Below, one piece after another: positions 1 through 8,110 of a stretch of 64,000 bases of DNA (its first letter is position 1; each line of letters begins with the position of its first letter). Location: positions 4,811,001 through 4,875,000 of the forward strand of contig NZ_AP025667.1 in assembly GCF_022846655.1 (NCBI RefSeq), read 5' to 3'. The stretch comes from Streptomyces seoulensis (GTDB lineage: Bacteria > Actinomycetota > Actinomycetes > Streptomycetales > Streptomycetaceae). A model generated the notes under the pieces. That model was not told where the DNA came from and ran no database searches. It saw only the letters and a program-made list of their open reading frames with translations. A program made the position numbers and the translations under genes.

Positions 1-356
1 AGCGTGGTCACGGTGAGCTGGTCGATCGCCTGCAGGTAGTCGGCGACCTCGTAGGCCGCTGCTCTGGGGTCGGTGATCTGGTAGTAGAGCACGGTGTCGA
101 TGTTCACCACGAGGTTGTCCTCGGTGATCACCGGCCTGGGGTCGGACGAGTAGACCTGCTCGCGCACGTCGAGTTTGGTGTTGACGCGGTCCGCCACCGG
201 CAGGACGAAGTTCAGGCCGGGTTGCAGCGTCCGGCGGTACCGGCCGAACCGCTCGATGTTGTGGCGGCGCGCCTGCGGGACGATCCGCACCGTGGAGGCG
301 ACGAGGAAGATGACGACGATGGCCGCCACGATGGCGGGAATGACCACTGGGTCCAC
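1..356 (-). CDS. SPFH/Band 7 (slipin-type) membrane protein, cut by window edge
   Basis: Only the first ~118 residues are inside the window. The GTG start at 356 has GGAGG four bases upstream. One hydrophobic segment (about residues 3-18) is followed by the start of an SPFH domain reading RRHNIERFGRYRRTLQPGLN and later a VLYYQITDPRAAAYEV stretch, both typical of stomatin/slipin proteins. These proteins form oligomers on the cytoplasmic face of the membrane and often work with an NfeD partner. Here the NfeD gene lies 50 bases upstream on the same strand, so the two are probably co-transcribed. The C-terminal coiled coil is outside the window. Confidence 0.86.
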   Translation of the reverse strand, partial: MDPVVIPAIVAAIVVIFLVASTVRIVPQARRHNIERFGRYRRTLQPGLNFVLPVADRVNTKLDVREQVYSSDPRPVITEDNLVVNIDTVLYYQITDPRAAAYEVADYLQAIDQLTVTT

Positions 357-406
357 AGTGCCTCCGTTGCTATGCGTTCAGCTGTTCATGCTGGCGTTTC
401 GGCCGT

Positions 407-844
407 TCACGGCAGGAGTTCGCGGGGGTAGACGATCGCCGTGGCGCCCTCGATCTCCATGACGTCCACGAGCGCTCCCGCCGGGATCACCAGACTCTCG
501 TCGAGGGCCCGGGCGGACCACTCCTCGCCGGACAGTTTGATCAGGCCGCGCGTCGCGGTGACCTCCTGCATGACCTCAGCCCGCTTGCCGACCAGCGCGT
601 CGCTGCCCTCACGAGTCAGGGGTTGCTGTGCCAGAAGCCGCAACGCGACAGGGCGGACGAGGACGAGACCCGCGGCCGCCGCCACCGCGAAGGCCACGAC
701 CTGACCGAGAGCGCCGACCCCCACGCCGGCGACCACGGCGGTGACCAGGGCGGCGCCCGCCAGCAGTCCGAAGACAAGTGTCAGGGTGAAGAACTCCGCA
801 GCCCCCAGGGCCGCGGCGGCGAGCAACCAGACGAACCACGGCAT
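407..844 (-). CDS. NfeD-family membrane protein, partner of the downstream slipin
   Basis: 145 residues. The ATG is preceded by GAAGGG at a good distance. Hydrophobic segments fill residues ~3-70; the C-terminal ~65 residues look like the small OB-fold of short NfeD proteins (LVGKRAEVMQEVTATRGLIK, then the end ATAIVYPRELLP). It lacks the protease domain of long NfeD proteins. It sits just upstream of a slipin gene on the same strand. Known slipin/NfeD pairs act in membrane microdomain organisation or membrane protein quality control; that role is inferred here from family and context. Confidence 0.85.
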   Translation of the reverse strand: MPWFVWLLAAAALGAAEFFTLTLVFGLLAGAALVTAVVAGVGVGALGQVVAFAVAAAAGLVLVRPVALRLLAQQPLTREGSDALVGKRAEVMQEVTATRGLIKLSGEEWSARALDESLVIPAGALVDVMEIEGATAIVYPRELLP

Positions 845-974
845 CGAATCGCCCTTCTCTTGGGGCTCTCTTTACCAAGTTACTCCCTGCGACGTCGGAC
901 AGGACAGACATGCAGGAGTCACGGTTCGTTGCAGCAGAGGCGTGTGCCCTGACCAGTAGGGACACCCCTGCCGA

Positions 975-1064
975 TCAAAGGGGCGGGGTGCGCGTGAGAC
1001 GGCCGGCCAGGGTGGCGGCGAACTCCTCGGCGTGGGAGAGCTGGGTGCGCAGGTCCTCGCCCCC
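975..1064 (-). pseudogene. C-terminal scrap of a MerR-family regulator
   Basis: The last ~30 residues before the stop read EDLRTQLSHAEEFAATLAG. This closely resembles the C-terminus of the intact MerR gene at 13918 (EKLRVQLARAEEFAGALGA). Upstream the reading frame has no helix-turn-helix. It is therefore a decayed paralogue remnant, not a working gene. Confidence 0.55.
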
Positions 1065-1124
1065 TGCTGGGCGGCCCGCTCGAAACCGCGGCTCCGCGCC
1101 AGCAATTCCGCGCGCTTCGCGGGC

Positions 1125-1230
1125 GTCCGGATGCGGCGAATTCACCGGACTGCTCTGGGCTCGATCAGTCAGGTCGTGCTCCGTCATGCACACTGCCCTG
1201 TCATCGTGGCGCTCCAGCATGAGGTGACAC
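1125..1230 (+). pseudogene. C-terminal scrap of a universal stress protein
   Basis: EFTGLL in one frame continues as LGSISQVVLRHAHCPVIVAL in another. Joined, they match the C-terminal ATP-binding signature of UspA-family proteins (G-S-V-S-x-x-V-x-x-H-A-x-C-P-V). One missing base near 1152 breaks the frame, and the N-terminal ~110 residues are absent. The Usp reading rests on motif memory only. Confidence 0.6.
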
Positions 1231-1424
1231 CCCTGCGGGGCCGGGTACACGCCCCGCCAGGGAGCGGGATTCCGCAACCACTCAATCCGCTGCTCGGGAG
1301 CCTCCGCAAAGGTTCCATGCCGCAGCCGTCGAGGGCTACGCCCTGCTGGGCGACACTCAGCGCACAGAGGGAGTCCCTTGGTCCTCGGCCAGGTGACTGG
1401 CATGTGGTCCTTGGGCTGAAGTGT

Positions 1425-1675
1425 CGCGGAACTCGTCCTCACCGGAGCGGCCGCGGTCGTCATCTCGCGGTCGGGGACGTGGCCTACCAGAGCGGCTCCC
1501 CGTACCACGCGGGGCAGCCGAAGCTGCTTCCTGACCGCGGGCGCGCTGGTGATGACGGCCGTCCTGCTCGGCGGTCTGGCTGGTACGGCAGCGGCGCGGT
1601 CGGTGGCGGCTGAGGTTCGAGGGCGTCTTGCTCATCATGAGCTGCGCGATCACCATCGCGGCCCTGGCCCTATGA
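1425..1675 (+). pseudogene. C-terminal end of an unidentified membrane protein, frameshifted
   Basis: One frame gives a hydrophobic run TAGALVMTAVLLGGLAGTAA. After a frame change near 1600 the neighbouring frame gives LRFEGVLLIMSCAITIAALA and a stop at 1673-1675. The alternation of an Arg-rich loop and a closing hydrophobic helix looks like the end of a polytopic transporter. No start or upstream part is recognisable, so the family is left open. Confidence 0.4.
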
Positions 1676-1734
1676 CGCGCCGCTCGCCCACGCTGAGCGC
1701 ACGGCCCCTTCGGTGCCCTCCAGTCCTGGCACGC

Positions 1735-3027
1735 TCACCCGTCGGCGCGAGGCGGGCCGTCGGAGCCGCTATTGGTGTTGGCGGCGGCGGCCTCGGCTTC
1801 ATACAGCCGCCAGTACCGGTTGTTCCGCAGCCTCAGCAGGATCGTGGCCACCAGGGCGGAGGCCAGCGAACCGAGCAGGACGGCGGCCTTGATGTGCTCC
1901 TGTTCCACGGAGTTCGGGTAGGCCAGTTCGCCGATGAGCAGAGAGACGGTGAAACCGATTCCGGCCAGGACGGCCAGGGCGAACACGTCGGCCAGGGCCA
2001 GGTCCGGCCCGAGCCGGGCGCGGGTGAAGCGGATGGCCAGGTAGGTTCCGCCGAAGACGCCCAGGGCCTTGCCGACGAGGAGTCCCAGGGCCACGCCGAG
2101 GGGTTCCGGGCCAGTGACTACGGTTGACAGCGTGTCGCCGGACACGCTCACTCCCGCCGCGAACAGGGCGAAGAGCGGAACCGCCACACCCGCCGAGAAA
2201 GGCCGGGCCAGGTGGACAATATACTCGGCCGGCCGGTGGTCTGCCTCCTTGTCTTTCGCCACACACAGCATTAGGCCCATGGCGACGCCGGCCACGGTGG
2301 CATGGACGCCGCTGGCATGGGTCAGGCCCCAGATGACCAGGGCGAGGGGAAGGTACCAGTACCAGCCGTGCACCCGTTTCCGGTGGTGCAGGTAGAAGAA
2401 CAGACCGAGCCCGATGGCAGCGCCGACGAGGGCCGGCAGGTTGATCCTCGAGGTGTAGAAGAGGGCGATGACAAGGATGGCACCCAGATCGTCGACGATC
2501 GCCAGGGTGAGCAGAAAGGCGCGCAAGGCGGAGGGCAGGTGCGTGGCGATGACCGCGAGCACGCCGAGGGCGAAGGCGATGTCGGTGGCCATGGGTACGG
2601 CCCAGCCGTTCCACGTTCCGTGCCGGGAGGCAGCGACGATGCCGTAGACGAGGGCAGGGATGGCCATGCCGCTGAGCGCCGCCACCACTGGCACGGTGGC
2701 AGCCTTGGGGTCGCGCAGCTCACCGATCACCAGTTCGCGCTTGAGTTCGGCGCCGGCGACGAAGAAGAAGACCGCCAGCAGCCCGTCGGCCGTCCAGTGG
2801 GCCACGGAGAGGTCCAGGCCCAGTGCCGGAATACCGAAGTGGAAGTCCCGTACCGTCTCGTAGGAGCTTTTCAACGGCGTGTTCGCCCACACCAGTGCGG
2901 CGGTGGCCGCAACCAGCAGCACGATGCCTCCGACAGTCTCCGTACGCAGAGCGTCTGCCACGACTGCGCGCTCCGGTAGGGGGAGACGGCCGGGAAACGT
3001 GCGGGACCTGCCGTTGCTGCGAGGCAT
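1735..3027 (-). CDS. nhaA: Na+/H+ antiporter NhaA
   Basis: 430 residues, a usual length for NhaA. Family landmarks are in order: the N-terminal TETVGGIVLLVAATAALVWA segment, AVFFFVAGAELKRELVIGEL, TDIAFALGVLAVIATHLPSA, and the paired acidic residues in LAIVDDLGAILVIALFY that correspond to the Na+-binding Asp pair of the E. coli protein. About 12 membrane segments. It exchanges internal Na+ (or Li+) for external H+ at high pH. The C-terminal tail is rich in Ala, Asn and Gly. ATG at 3027. Unlike the other cation antiporter in the window (30506), it has no copy of the repeated leader motif upstream. Confidence 0.95.
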   Translation of the reverse strand: MPRSNGRSRTFPGRLPLPERAVVADALRTETVGGIVLLVAATAALVWANTPLKSSYETVRDFHFGIPALGLDLSVAHWTADGLLAVFFFVAGAELKRELVIGELRDPKAATVPVVAALSGMAIPALVYGIVAASRHGTWNGWAVPMATDIAFALGVLAVIATHLPSALRAFLLTLAIVDDLGAILVIALFYTSRINLPALVGAAIGLGLFFYLHHRKRVHGWYWYLPLALVIWGLTHASGVHATVAGVAMGLMLCVAKDKEADHRPAEYIVHLARPFSAGVAVPLFALFAAGVSVSGDTLSTVVTGPEPLGVALGLLVGKALGVFGGTYLAIRFTRARLGPDLALADVFALAVLAGIGFTVSLLIGELAYPNSVEQEHIKAAVLLGSLASALVATILLRLRNNRYWRLYEAEAAAANTNSGSDGPPRADG

Positions 3028-3069
3028 ACCGTCAGCTGCCTTTCGCTTGGGGGTGAGTTCAGCAGGAGG

Positions 3070-3270
3070 TCAGGCGGCCCCGAGGAGGCGTTCCAGCAGG
3101 CGCGTGGCGGTGACCACACCGAGACGGCATGTGACTCGACGATCATTCCGGCCAGGCCGGGGTCTTCCTGCACCTAGCCCGGCACGACCGCTGCGACCAC
3201 CTGGCAGGCGGGCAGGGCAGCGAACGGCTTGGCTGCCCCTCGGCGTCGGTGACCAGGAGACGGGGCGGCC
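3070..3270 (-). pseudogene. Decayed CBS-domain protein
   Basis: Pieces in different frames read LLVTDAEGQP, then ALPACQVVAAVVPG, VQEDPGLAGMIVE and finally GVVTATRLLERLLGAA before a stop. In the same order they resemble the intact CBS protein at 29789 (LLVLDEQGAP, ILPASQMVRLLVPG, VIEDPTLAAVVDE, GVITASHLLERLLAATS). The middle of the domain is missing and at least two frameshifts are present, so this is a relic paralogue. Confidence 0.6.
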
Positions 3271-3289
3271 TAGATAACGCGCACGCACG

Positions 3290-3715
3290 GCTGCCTTCTG
3301 GACACGTTCTCGGGCGGGCGGTGGGGGATGCCCGTGGCTCGGGTCCGTCAGGCGTCGGCGCGGCTGGGTCCGCGAGCGCTGCTGGGTGTACAGGGTCACG
3401 GCTGGAACCAGGCCCTGCGGGGGTCCCGGTTGCTTGTCGGTCTGGTGCGGACTGCTGTTGAGCACAGTGGTGATGAAGATGCCCAGGAAGGCGATGATGG
3501 CGAGCACGGTGATGGCGATCAGCCACCAACGGTGCCGCTTGTCCCCTTCCTGTCGACTGTCGGTTTTCTGCTCGCTGCCGGTTGTCTCTTCGCGGGGGGT
3601 TGTCGGGGAACTGCTGGTTGAGGGCTGCCCTGGTCTCAGCCAGCGAGGGATCGTCCTGGGCGAGTCGCCGTTCGAGCTGGGCGAGGATCCGTCCGTCGTT
3701 CATCTCGGGGTTCAT
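3290..3715 (-). pseudogene. DUF3040-like small membrane protein, frameshifted
   Basis: From ATG 3715 (GGTGAGG upstream) the frame reads MNPEMNDGRILAQLERRLAQ then DDPSLAETRAALNQQFPDN, the acidic amphipathic start typical of actinobacterial DUF3040 proteins. Around 3545-3555 the hydrophobic segment (HRWWLIAITVLAIIAFLGIF) continues in a different frame. A single indel separates the halves. This could be a real pseudogene or a sequencing error. It is followed by a decayed CBS gene and preceded by an SPFH scrap. Confidence 0.55.
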
Positions 3716-3720
3716 GTCCC

Positions 3721-3880
3721 TCACCTCAGTTCTTGTGTGAGAGGGCCGGAACCGGCCTCCTCCTGCGACCGCCGGAGCATGGCGACGAGGCGGAGGATCT
3801 CCATCGGCGGCGGGAAGATGAGGGTGGAGTTCCGTTCGGTCTCGGCCTGGCCGGCCATGGCGCGACGCATGATGACGCCG
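3721..3880 (-). pseudogene. C-terminal scrap of an SPFH/slipin protein
   Basis: Reads AETERNSTLIFPPPMEILRL followed by a short tail and stop. The N-S-T-L-I-F-P-x-P motif is the conserved end of slipins. No upstream SPFH domain is present on this strand, so only the 3' end survives. It may come from a former second slipin/NfeD locus. Confidence 0.5.
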
Positions 3881-4075
3881 CCGACTCCCACGCCCGGGCT
3901 CGCAAGACCGCCAGGAGGTTCTGAACGATCCTCCGAAGCATAGGCACTGAGCGGTTCGGGCCATGGCATGCAACCCCTTGTCCGTGACGTACTGTCTTGA
4001 CCGGTCGCGTGCACCGCCATGGGCGGTTGCCGATCGGGTACCCCTCCCCCTCGGGCCGACGCTTGCCGCCATCGC

Positions 4076-4285
4076 TCAGCGAGGGCTGTCGCGCGCCGGT
4101 TCACGTCGCACTCCGAGGGCGATCCAGGTGAATCCGACCAGGGCGACGATCGTCGCGGCTCCCGCCGTGAAGACCCGGCGCCGAGTTCGGACCATCGCAG
4201 GCAGGAAGACCAGGAGCGGCACGCCGCAGGGCACCAGCGAGCTGAAGGCGTAGCCGCTGGGAAGCTCATCCCGGAAGGTGTGGCC
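4076..4285 (-). pseudogene. C-terminal end of an unidentified membrane protein
   Basis: The frame reads GYAFSSLVPCGVPLLVFLPA, an Arg-rich turn, then AGAATIVALVGFTWIALGVR and a stop at 4076-4078. Two hydrophobic segments are clear. The upstream sequence on this strand does not continue as coding. Family not recognised. Confidence 0.4.
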
Positions 4286-4356
4286 AAAGGGGCTTCGGCC
4301 ACCAAGCGGAGGGGGCTCACCAGGACCTTGGGGTTCTGCGCGTCACCGCCGACGGC

Positions 4357-4765
4357 GTGAGGCTTCTGATGCTCGCCAGCGCGTGGCTGTGGGCATTGCT
4401 TCCCGGGAGGGCACCGCTTCTGGCCCTGCTTTTCCTCGCCCTGCCCGTGCCCCGCCTCGCACGGCTTCCGCCCCTTCTCGGCCTGCTGGTGTGCGCGAGT
4501 CTGACCTTGGCGACGTGGTCGGAGGTCTGGCACTGGTACCGCATGGTCGTCTGGTACGACACCGTTCACTTCGTGACCCCGGGGGCGGTCGCTGCTGCCG
4601 TGCATCTGTTGCTCTTCCACTGCTGGCTGCTGCCCTCACCCGACGACGTACGCCTGCATCGCGCCGCTGTTCCCTGGCCACGACTGCCGTAGGCGCCGTC
4701 GTGGCGTGCTTGTGGGAGATGGACGAGTGGCTGGCCATGGACGTCGTCGGCGAACCCTGTGCATC
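4357..4765 (+). pseudogene. Small polytopic membrane protein broken by a frameshift (DUF2238-like)
   Basis: From ATG 4357: a Leu-rich double helix (LLALLFLALPVPRLARLPPL), then WHWYRMVVWYDTVHFVTPGA, like the W-Y-D-x-x-x-H-F motif of DUF2238-type proteins. Near 4655-4665 the frame changes, and the expected continuation AVGAVVACLWEMDEWLAMDV appears in the next frame. The product would be truncated at ~111 residues. Function unknown. Confidence 0.5.
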
Positions 4766-5029
4766 ACGCGTTCCCGTACCGCAGCCGTCGGGTAGTTGTG
4801 CGACTGGACGTCTGCGCACACTGCCCGAGCCCCAGCATTCACCGCCTTCACACTCGCTCCGCCCCACGCCGCCACGTCCACGTTGCCTGGATTCTGCAGC
4901 GCCTCGTGCAGCACGTCGCCTCGCGATTGCGTCGGGGGACTTGGAGCCGAAGACGACGCCTCACTGCTGGCCGAGCAGCCGGCCAGCCCCCAGCAGTACA
5001 CCAACCACGGCCACACTTAGACGCCTCAT
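4740..5029 (-). pseudogene. Small lipoprotein with frameshift inside the signal peptide
   Basis: ATG 5029 starts MRRLSVAVVGVLLGA. One base out of frame it continues as GLAGCSASSEASSSAPSPP. Joined, this is a classic lipoprotein signal with lipobox L-A-G-C and a Ser/Pro linker. The mature part (DVLHEALQNPGNVDVAAWGG, then AGARAVCADVQ) resembles short secreted DUF732-like proteins. A single indel in the hydrophobic core explains the break. Family assignment is tentative. Confidence 0.45.
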
Positions 5030-5344
5030 CAAACCCCCCAGTCGTTGGCCGATACCGTAAGCCATGCGGGGCGGATACGGACTTCCTCTGCCTGAGTCTC
5101 GCAGCGCTCGTCGGCGTCAAACAGCACTGTGGCGAGGGCGAATCCGGCCACGACGGCACCTCGTCACTGCGGCCGGAGCAACTTCCGTCGAGGCTACGAC
5201 AACTGGATCGGGGGCGGCGGTCACATGACTGGCCAGAGGGACCGAAGGGGCCGACGATGACCGTCGGCCCCTCGTGGCGGTGTCGGCACATAAAGCGAGC
5301 TGACGGTCGCGGGGGCTCTCGCGGCTACGTGGCCGCCCACGACG
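5030..5344. other. No gene seen
   Basis: No frame here has a plausible start, a ribosome site or a recognisable domain. Open frames on both strands are low-complexity Arg/Ser/Pro reads typical of shadow frames in GC-rich DNA. Confidence 0.5.
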
Positions 5345-5357
5345 ATGTCCCGAAGTC

Positions 5358-5413
5358 ACACCTACGTCTTCCACCGCACAGTCACCGCCGCCGCGATCCG
5401 CTTATGGCTTCGG
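5358..5413 (+). pseudogene. Last residues of an IS5-family transposase
   Basis: Reads TYVFHRTVTAAAIRLWLR, nearly identical to the end of the transposase in the element at 8111-9066 (AYVFHGTVTAAAIRLWLRQ). The rest of the element is missing. It marks an older insertion of the same IS type. Confidence 0.65.
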
Positions 5414-5433
5414 CCGCGATCCGCTGACATCTT

Positions 5434-5757
5434 TCAGACGCCTGAGGGATCGGTGTGGTCCGGGTTTCGACGGAGCGGCAGCAGTTGGCTGCGAGCGAGG
5501 AGAAGGAGCCCAGTGAACAGGAAGACGTTTGCACCGAAAAAACGGACCTCCCAGGGAACGCTCGGCAAGATTCCAAAGTAGAAGAGGCTATGCAAAAGCG
5601 GGGACGCGCCCGTAAGTAGGGCACCGAGGCCGTGGAGCTTCGGCCTGGTGACGTGGCGACGCGCCGTGGGCAGGATCCACCCAGTCCGTAGTGTCACGAT
5701 TCCCAAAGCGATCGCCAGCAGCCCCAAGAGCCCGCCCGTTCCTACTACCCATGCCAT
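5434..5757 (-). CDS. Small four-helix membrane protein, unknown function
   Basis: 107 residues, ATG at 5757. Hydrophobic stretches at about 2-24, 42-60 and 70-92. The order is short helix, basic loop (RRHVTRPKLHG), GALLTGASPLLHSLFYFGIL, then NVFLFTGLLLLARSQLLPL. Positively charged loops between segments argue for a real membrane protein. No family recognised. It stands alone between decayed genes and the IS630 element. Confidence 0.5.
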   Translation of the reverse strand: MAWVVGTGGLLGLLAIALGIVTLRTGWILPTARRHVTRPKLHGLGALLTGASPLLHSLFYFGILPSVPWEVRFFGANVFLFTGLLLLARSQLLPLRRNPDHTDPSGV

Positions 5758-5929
5758 GGTGCTGCTCCACTCTGACCGCTGACAGGCCAGAAACGCGAAT
5801 CACGTCTGGCCCGAAGACGCCCACATTGTTGCTGGACCTGGCGGTGCCCGACTATGCCGGTGCCAGGCAATAACCGCGCTTCACCACTGCCGTCTGCGCA
5901 CCGGCTGCTCGAGATCCGGCGGACAGTTC

Positions 5930-7021
5930 CTAGTGACCTGAGTCAGAGATTCGGCGGCAGTAGGCGGCGACTTTGTCGAGGATCTCGTCGGCTGTCTTCG
6001 TCCAGACGAATGGTCTGGGGTGTTCGTTCCAGTCGGTGAGCCATGCCCGGATGTCGCGTTCGAGGGCTTGGACTGAGCGGTGGGCGCCGCGCTTGAGCTT
6101 CTTCTGGGTCAGCTCGGCGAACCACCGCTCAACCAGGTTCAGCCAGGACGCGCTGGTCGGCGTGAAGTGCAGGTGGAACCGTGGGTGGACCAGCAGCCAG
6201 CGTTTGATGTCGGGCATCTTGTGAGTCGCGTAGTTGTCCAGGATCAGATGAACCTGCAGATCAGCCGGGACTTCCTTGTCCAGCTTCGCGAGGAACTTCT
6301 GGAACTCCGCCGCCCGGTAGCGGCGGTGGAGGGAGCCGATGACCTTGCCGGTGGCGACCTCAAGCGCGGCGAAGAGGGTCGTGGTGCCGGCCCGGACGTA
6401 GTCGTGGCTGCGGCGTTCGGGAACGCCGGGCATCATCGGCAGGACCGGCTGAGACCGGTCCAGGGCCTGGATCTGTGACTTCTCGTCCACGCACAGCACC
6501 AGGGCCTTCTCCGGCGGATCGAGATACAGACCGACGACGTCACGGACCTTGTCGATGAACAGCGGGTCGGTGGACAGCTTGAACGTCTGCGACCGGTGCG
6601 GCGCCAGGGCGAACGCCCGCCAGATACGCGAGACGGTCGACTGCGACATCCCCGTGGCCGCGGCCATCGACCTCGTCGACCAGTGGGTCGCGTTCTTCGG
6701 CGTCTGCTCAAGCGTCTTGACGATGACCCGCTCGACGTCGGCGTCGGTGATCTTCCGGGGGACGCCGGGCCGCGGATCATCGCACAAACCGTCCAGTCCC
6801 CGTTCGATGAAGCGGCGCCGCCAGGTGCGGACCCTGTCCGGAGCCATCCGCAGCCGCCGCGACACCTCCATGATCGAGTGTCCTTCGGCGCACTCCAGCA
6901 CAATCCGCGACCGCTGAGCCAGAGCCTGAGCCGTCGAACGACGACGCACCCAGCCCTCCAGCACCACCCGCTGGGCACCAGTGACCGACAACGGCGGAAT
7001 CCTCGGACCCGAACGACTCAT
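5930..7021 (-). CDS. IS630-family transposase
   Basis: 363 residues, intact. N-terminal helix-turn-helix region (about 40-75: VSRRLRMAPDRVRTWRRRFI) and a second HTH (SMAAATGMSQSTVSRIWRAF). The DDE core shows the first Asp in ALVLCVDEKSQIQALDRSQP, the second in LHLILDNYATHK, and the third acidic residue in SWLNLVERWFAEL. It cuts at the 19-bp ends and inserts at TA. The last codon is the final CAC of the inverted repeat; the stop TAG is made of the target TA plus the first flanking base. Confidence 0.93.
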   Translation of the reverse strand: MSRSGPRIPPLSVTGAQRVVLEGWVRRRSTAQALAQRSRIVLECAEGHSIMEVSRRLRMAPDRVRTWRRRFIERGLDGLCDDPRPGVPRKITDADVERVIVKTLEQTPKNATHWSTRSMAAATGMSQSTVSRIWRAFALAPHRSQTFKLSTDPLFIDKVRDVVGLYLDPPEKALVLCVDEKSQIQALDRSQPVLPMMPGVPERRSHDYVRAGTTTLFAALEVATGKVIGSLHRRYRAAEFQKFLAKLDKEVPADLQVHLILDNYATHKMPDIKRWLLVHPRFHLHFTPTSASWLNLVERWFAELTQKKLKRGAHRSVQALERDIRAWLTDWNEHPRPFVWTKTADEILDKVAAYCRRISDSGH

Positions 7022-7057
7022 ACCCGACTAACGACCAATCTCTGACTCAGGTCACTA
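5931..7057 (-). mobile_element. Complete IS630-family insertion sequence
   Basis: Perfect inverted ends: GTGACCTGAGTCAGAGATT at 5933-5951 and its reverse complement at 7037-7055, each flanked by a TA dinucleotide (5931-5932 and 7056-7057). TA duplication is the known target preference of IS630/Tc1-mariner elements. One intact transposase gene fills the element. The right TA directly abuts the end of the next element (7058), so the IS landed at that border or the reverse. Confidence 0.92.
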
Positions 7058-7156
7058 AGAGGTCGTTAAGTCCGATCTTCCCTGATTTGTGGTCGCTCGA
7101 ACGTGGTACTGATCCTCGTCCAGGTCTGCTCGTCATGCCCATGCCGAGATGCGGGC

Positions 7157-8012
7157 ATGGAGCGAAGGCCGTATCCGAGCGACTTATCGGATGAGCAGTG
7201 GGTATTGATCGAGCCGATGATCACGGCCTGAAAGCAGGGCCGGGTAGCGCGGTCGGCGACCGGGGATCCCGGGTCCTGCGATCTGCGGGAGGTCGTGAAC
7301 GCGATCTTCTACCAGAACCAGACGGGCTGCCAGTGGCGCTATATGCCCAACGACCTGCCGGCCTGGTCGGCGGTGTTCTACTACTTCACCCTGTGGCGTC
7401 AGGACGGACTCGACCAGCGGATCCAGGAACTCCTGCGCTGCCAGGTGAGGGAGAGAGCCCGCCGATTGAAGGACCCGTCCCTCGTGATCATCGACACCCA
7501 GTCCGTGCGCGCGGCCGCCGGTGTCCCGAAGACCACGACGGGACTGGACGCCAACAAGAGGATGTCGGGCCGCAAGCGGGGCCTGGCCGTCGATGTTCTT
7601 GGGGCTGATCATCGGCGTCGTCGTGTTCGCCGCGTCCGCGCACGACAACGCCGCTGGCACCGCCCTGCTCGACCAAGCGGCCGAGCGGTGCGGGATGCGC
7701 CTGGAGAAGGCCCTCGTAGACCAGGGCTTCAAGGACGCGGTTCTCATTAACGGCGCACTGCTGGACATCGATGTCGAAGTGGTCCGCCGTAATCCGGCTG
7801 ACCAGGGGAGAGGGTTCGTCCCGCAGCCCAGGCGGTGGATCGTGGAGCAGGTCAACGGCACGTTGATGCTCCACCGGCGCCTGGCCCGTGAGTACGACCA
7901 CCGGCCCGACACCTCCACCTCGCGTATCTACTGGGCCTCGATCGCGAACATGGCCCGCCGCCTCACCACACCGAGTCCGACCTGGCGTAACGCCCTCGAG
8001 CTGACCGCGTGA
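7157..8012 (+). pseudogene. IS5-family transposase with nonsense and frameshift mutations
   Basis: From ATG 7157 (MERRPYPSDLSDEQWVLIEP) the frame stops at codon 25 (TGA at 7229-7231, where relatives have Trp). It then continues open (LREVVNAIFYQNQTGCQWRY, LVIIDTQSVRAAAGVPKTTT). Near 7600-7610 one extra base shifts the frame, after which GLIIGVVVFAASAHDN and WIVEQVNGTLMLHRRLAREY complete the C-terminus. The DDE pattern and the Q-V-N-G-T-L motif match the intact relative at 40650-41474. Inactive. Confidence 0.85.
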
Positions 8013-8110
8013 ACGTCATCGAGCTCTTGGCCGACATTCAAGCCCAGCACGACGAGACCACCGTCCGGGCCAGTGAACTGCGCGAGCAGATCCAGCACTT
8101 GACGGCCGCC

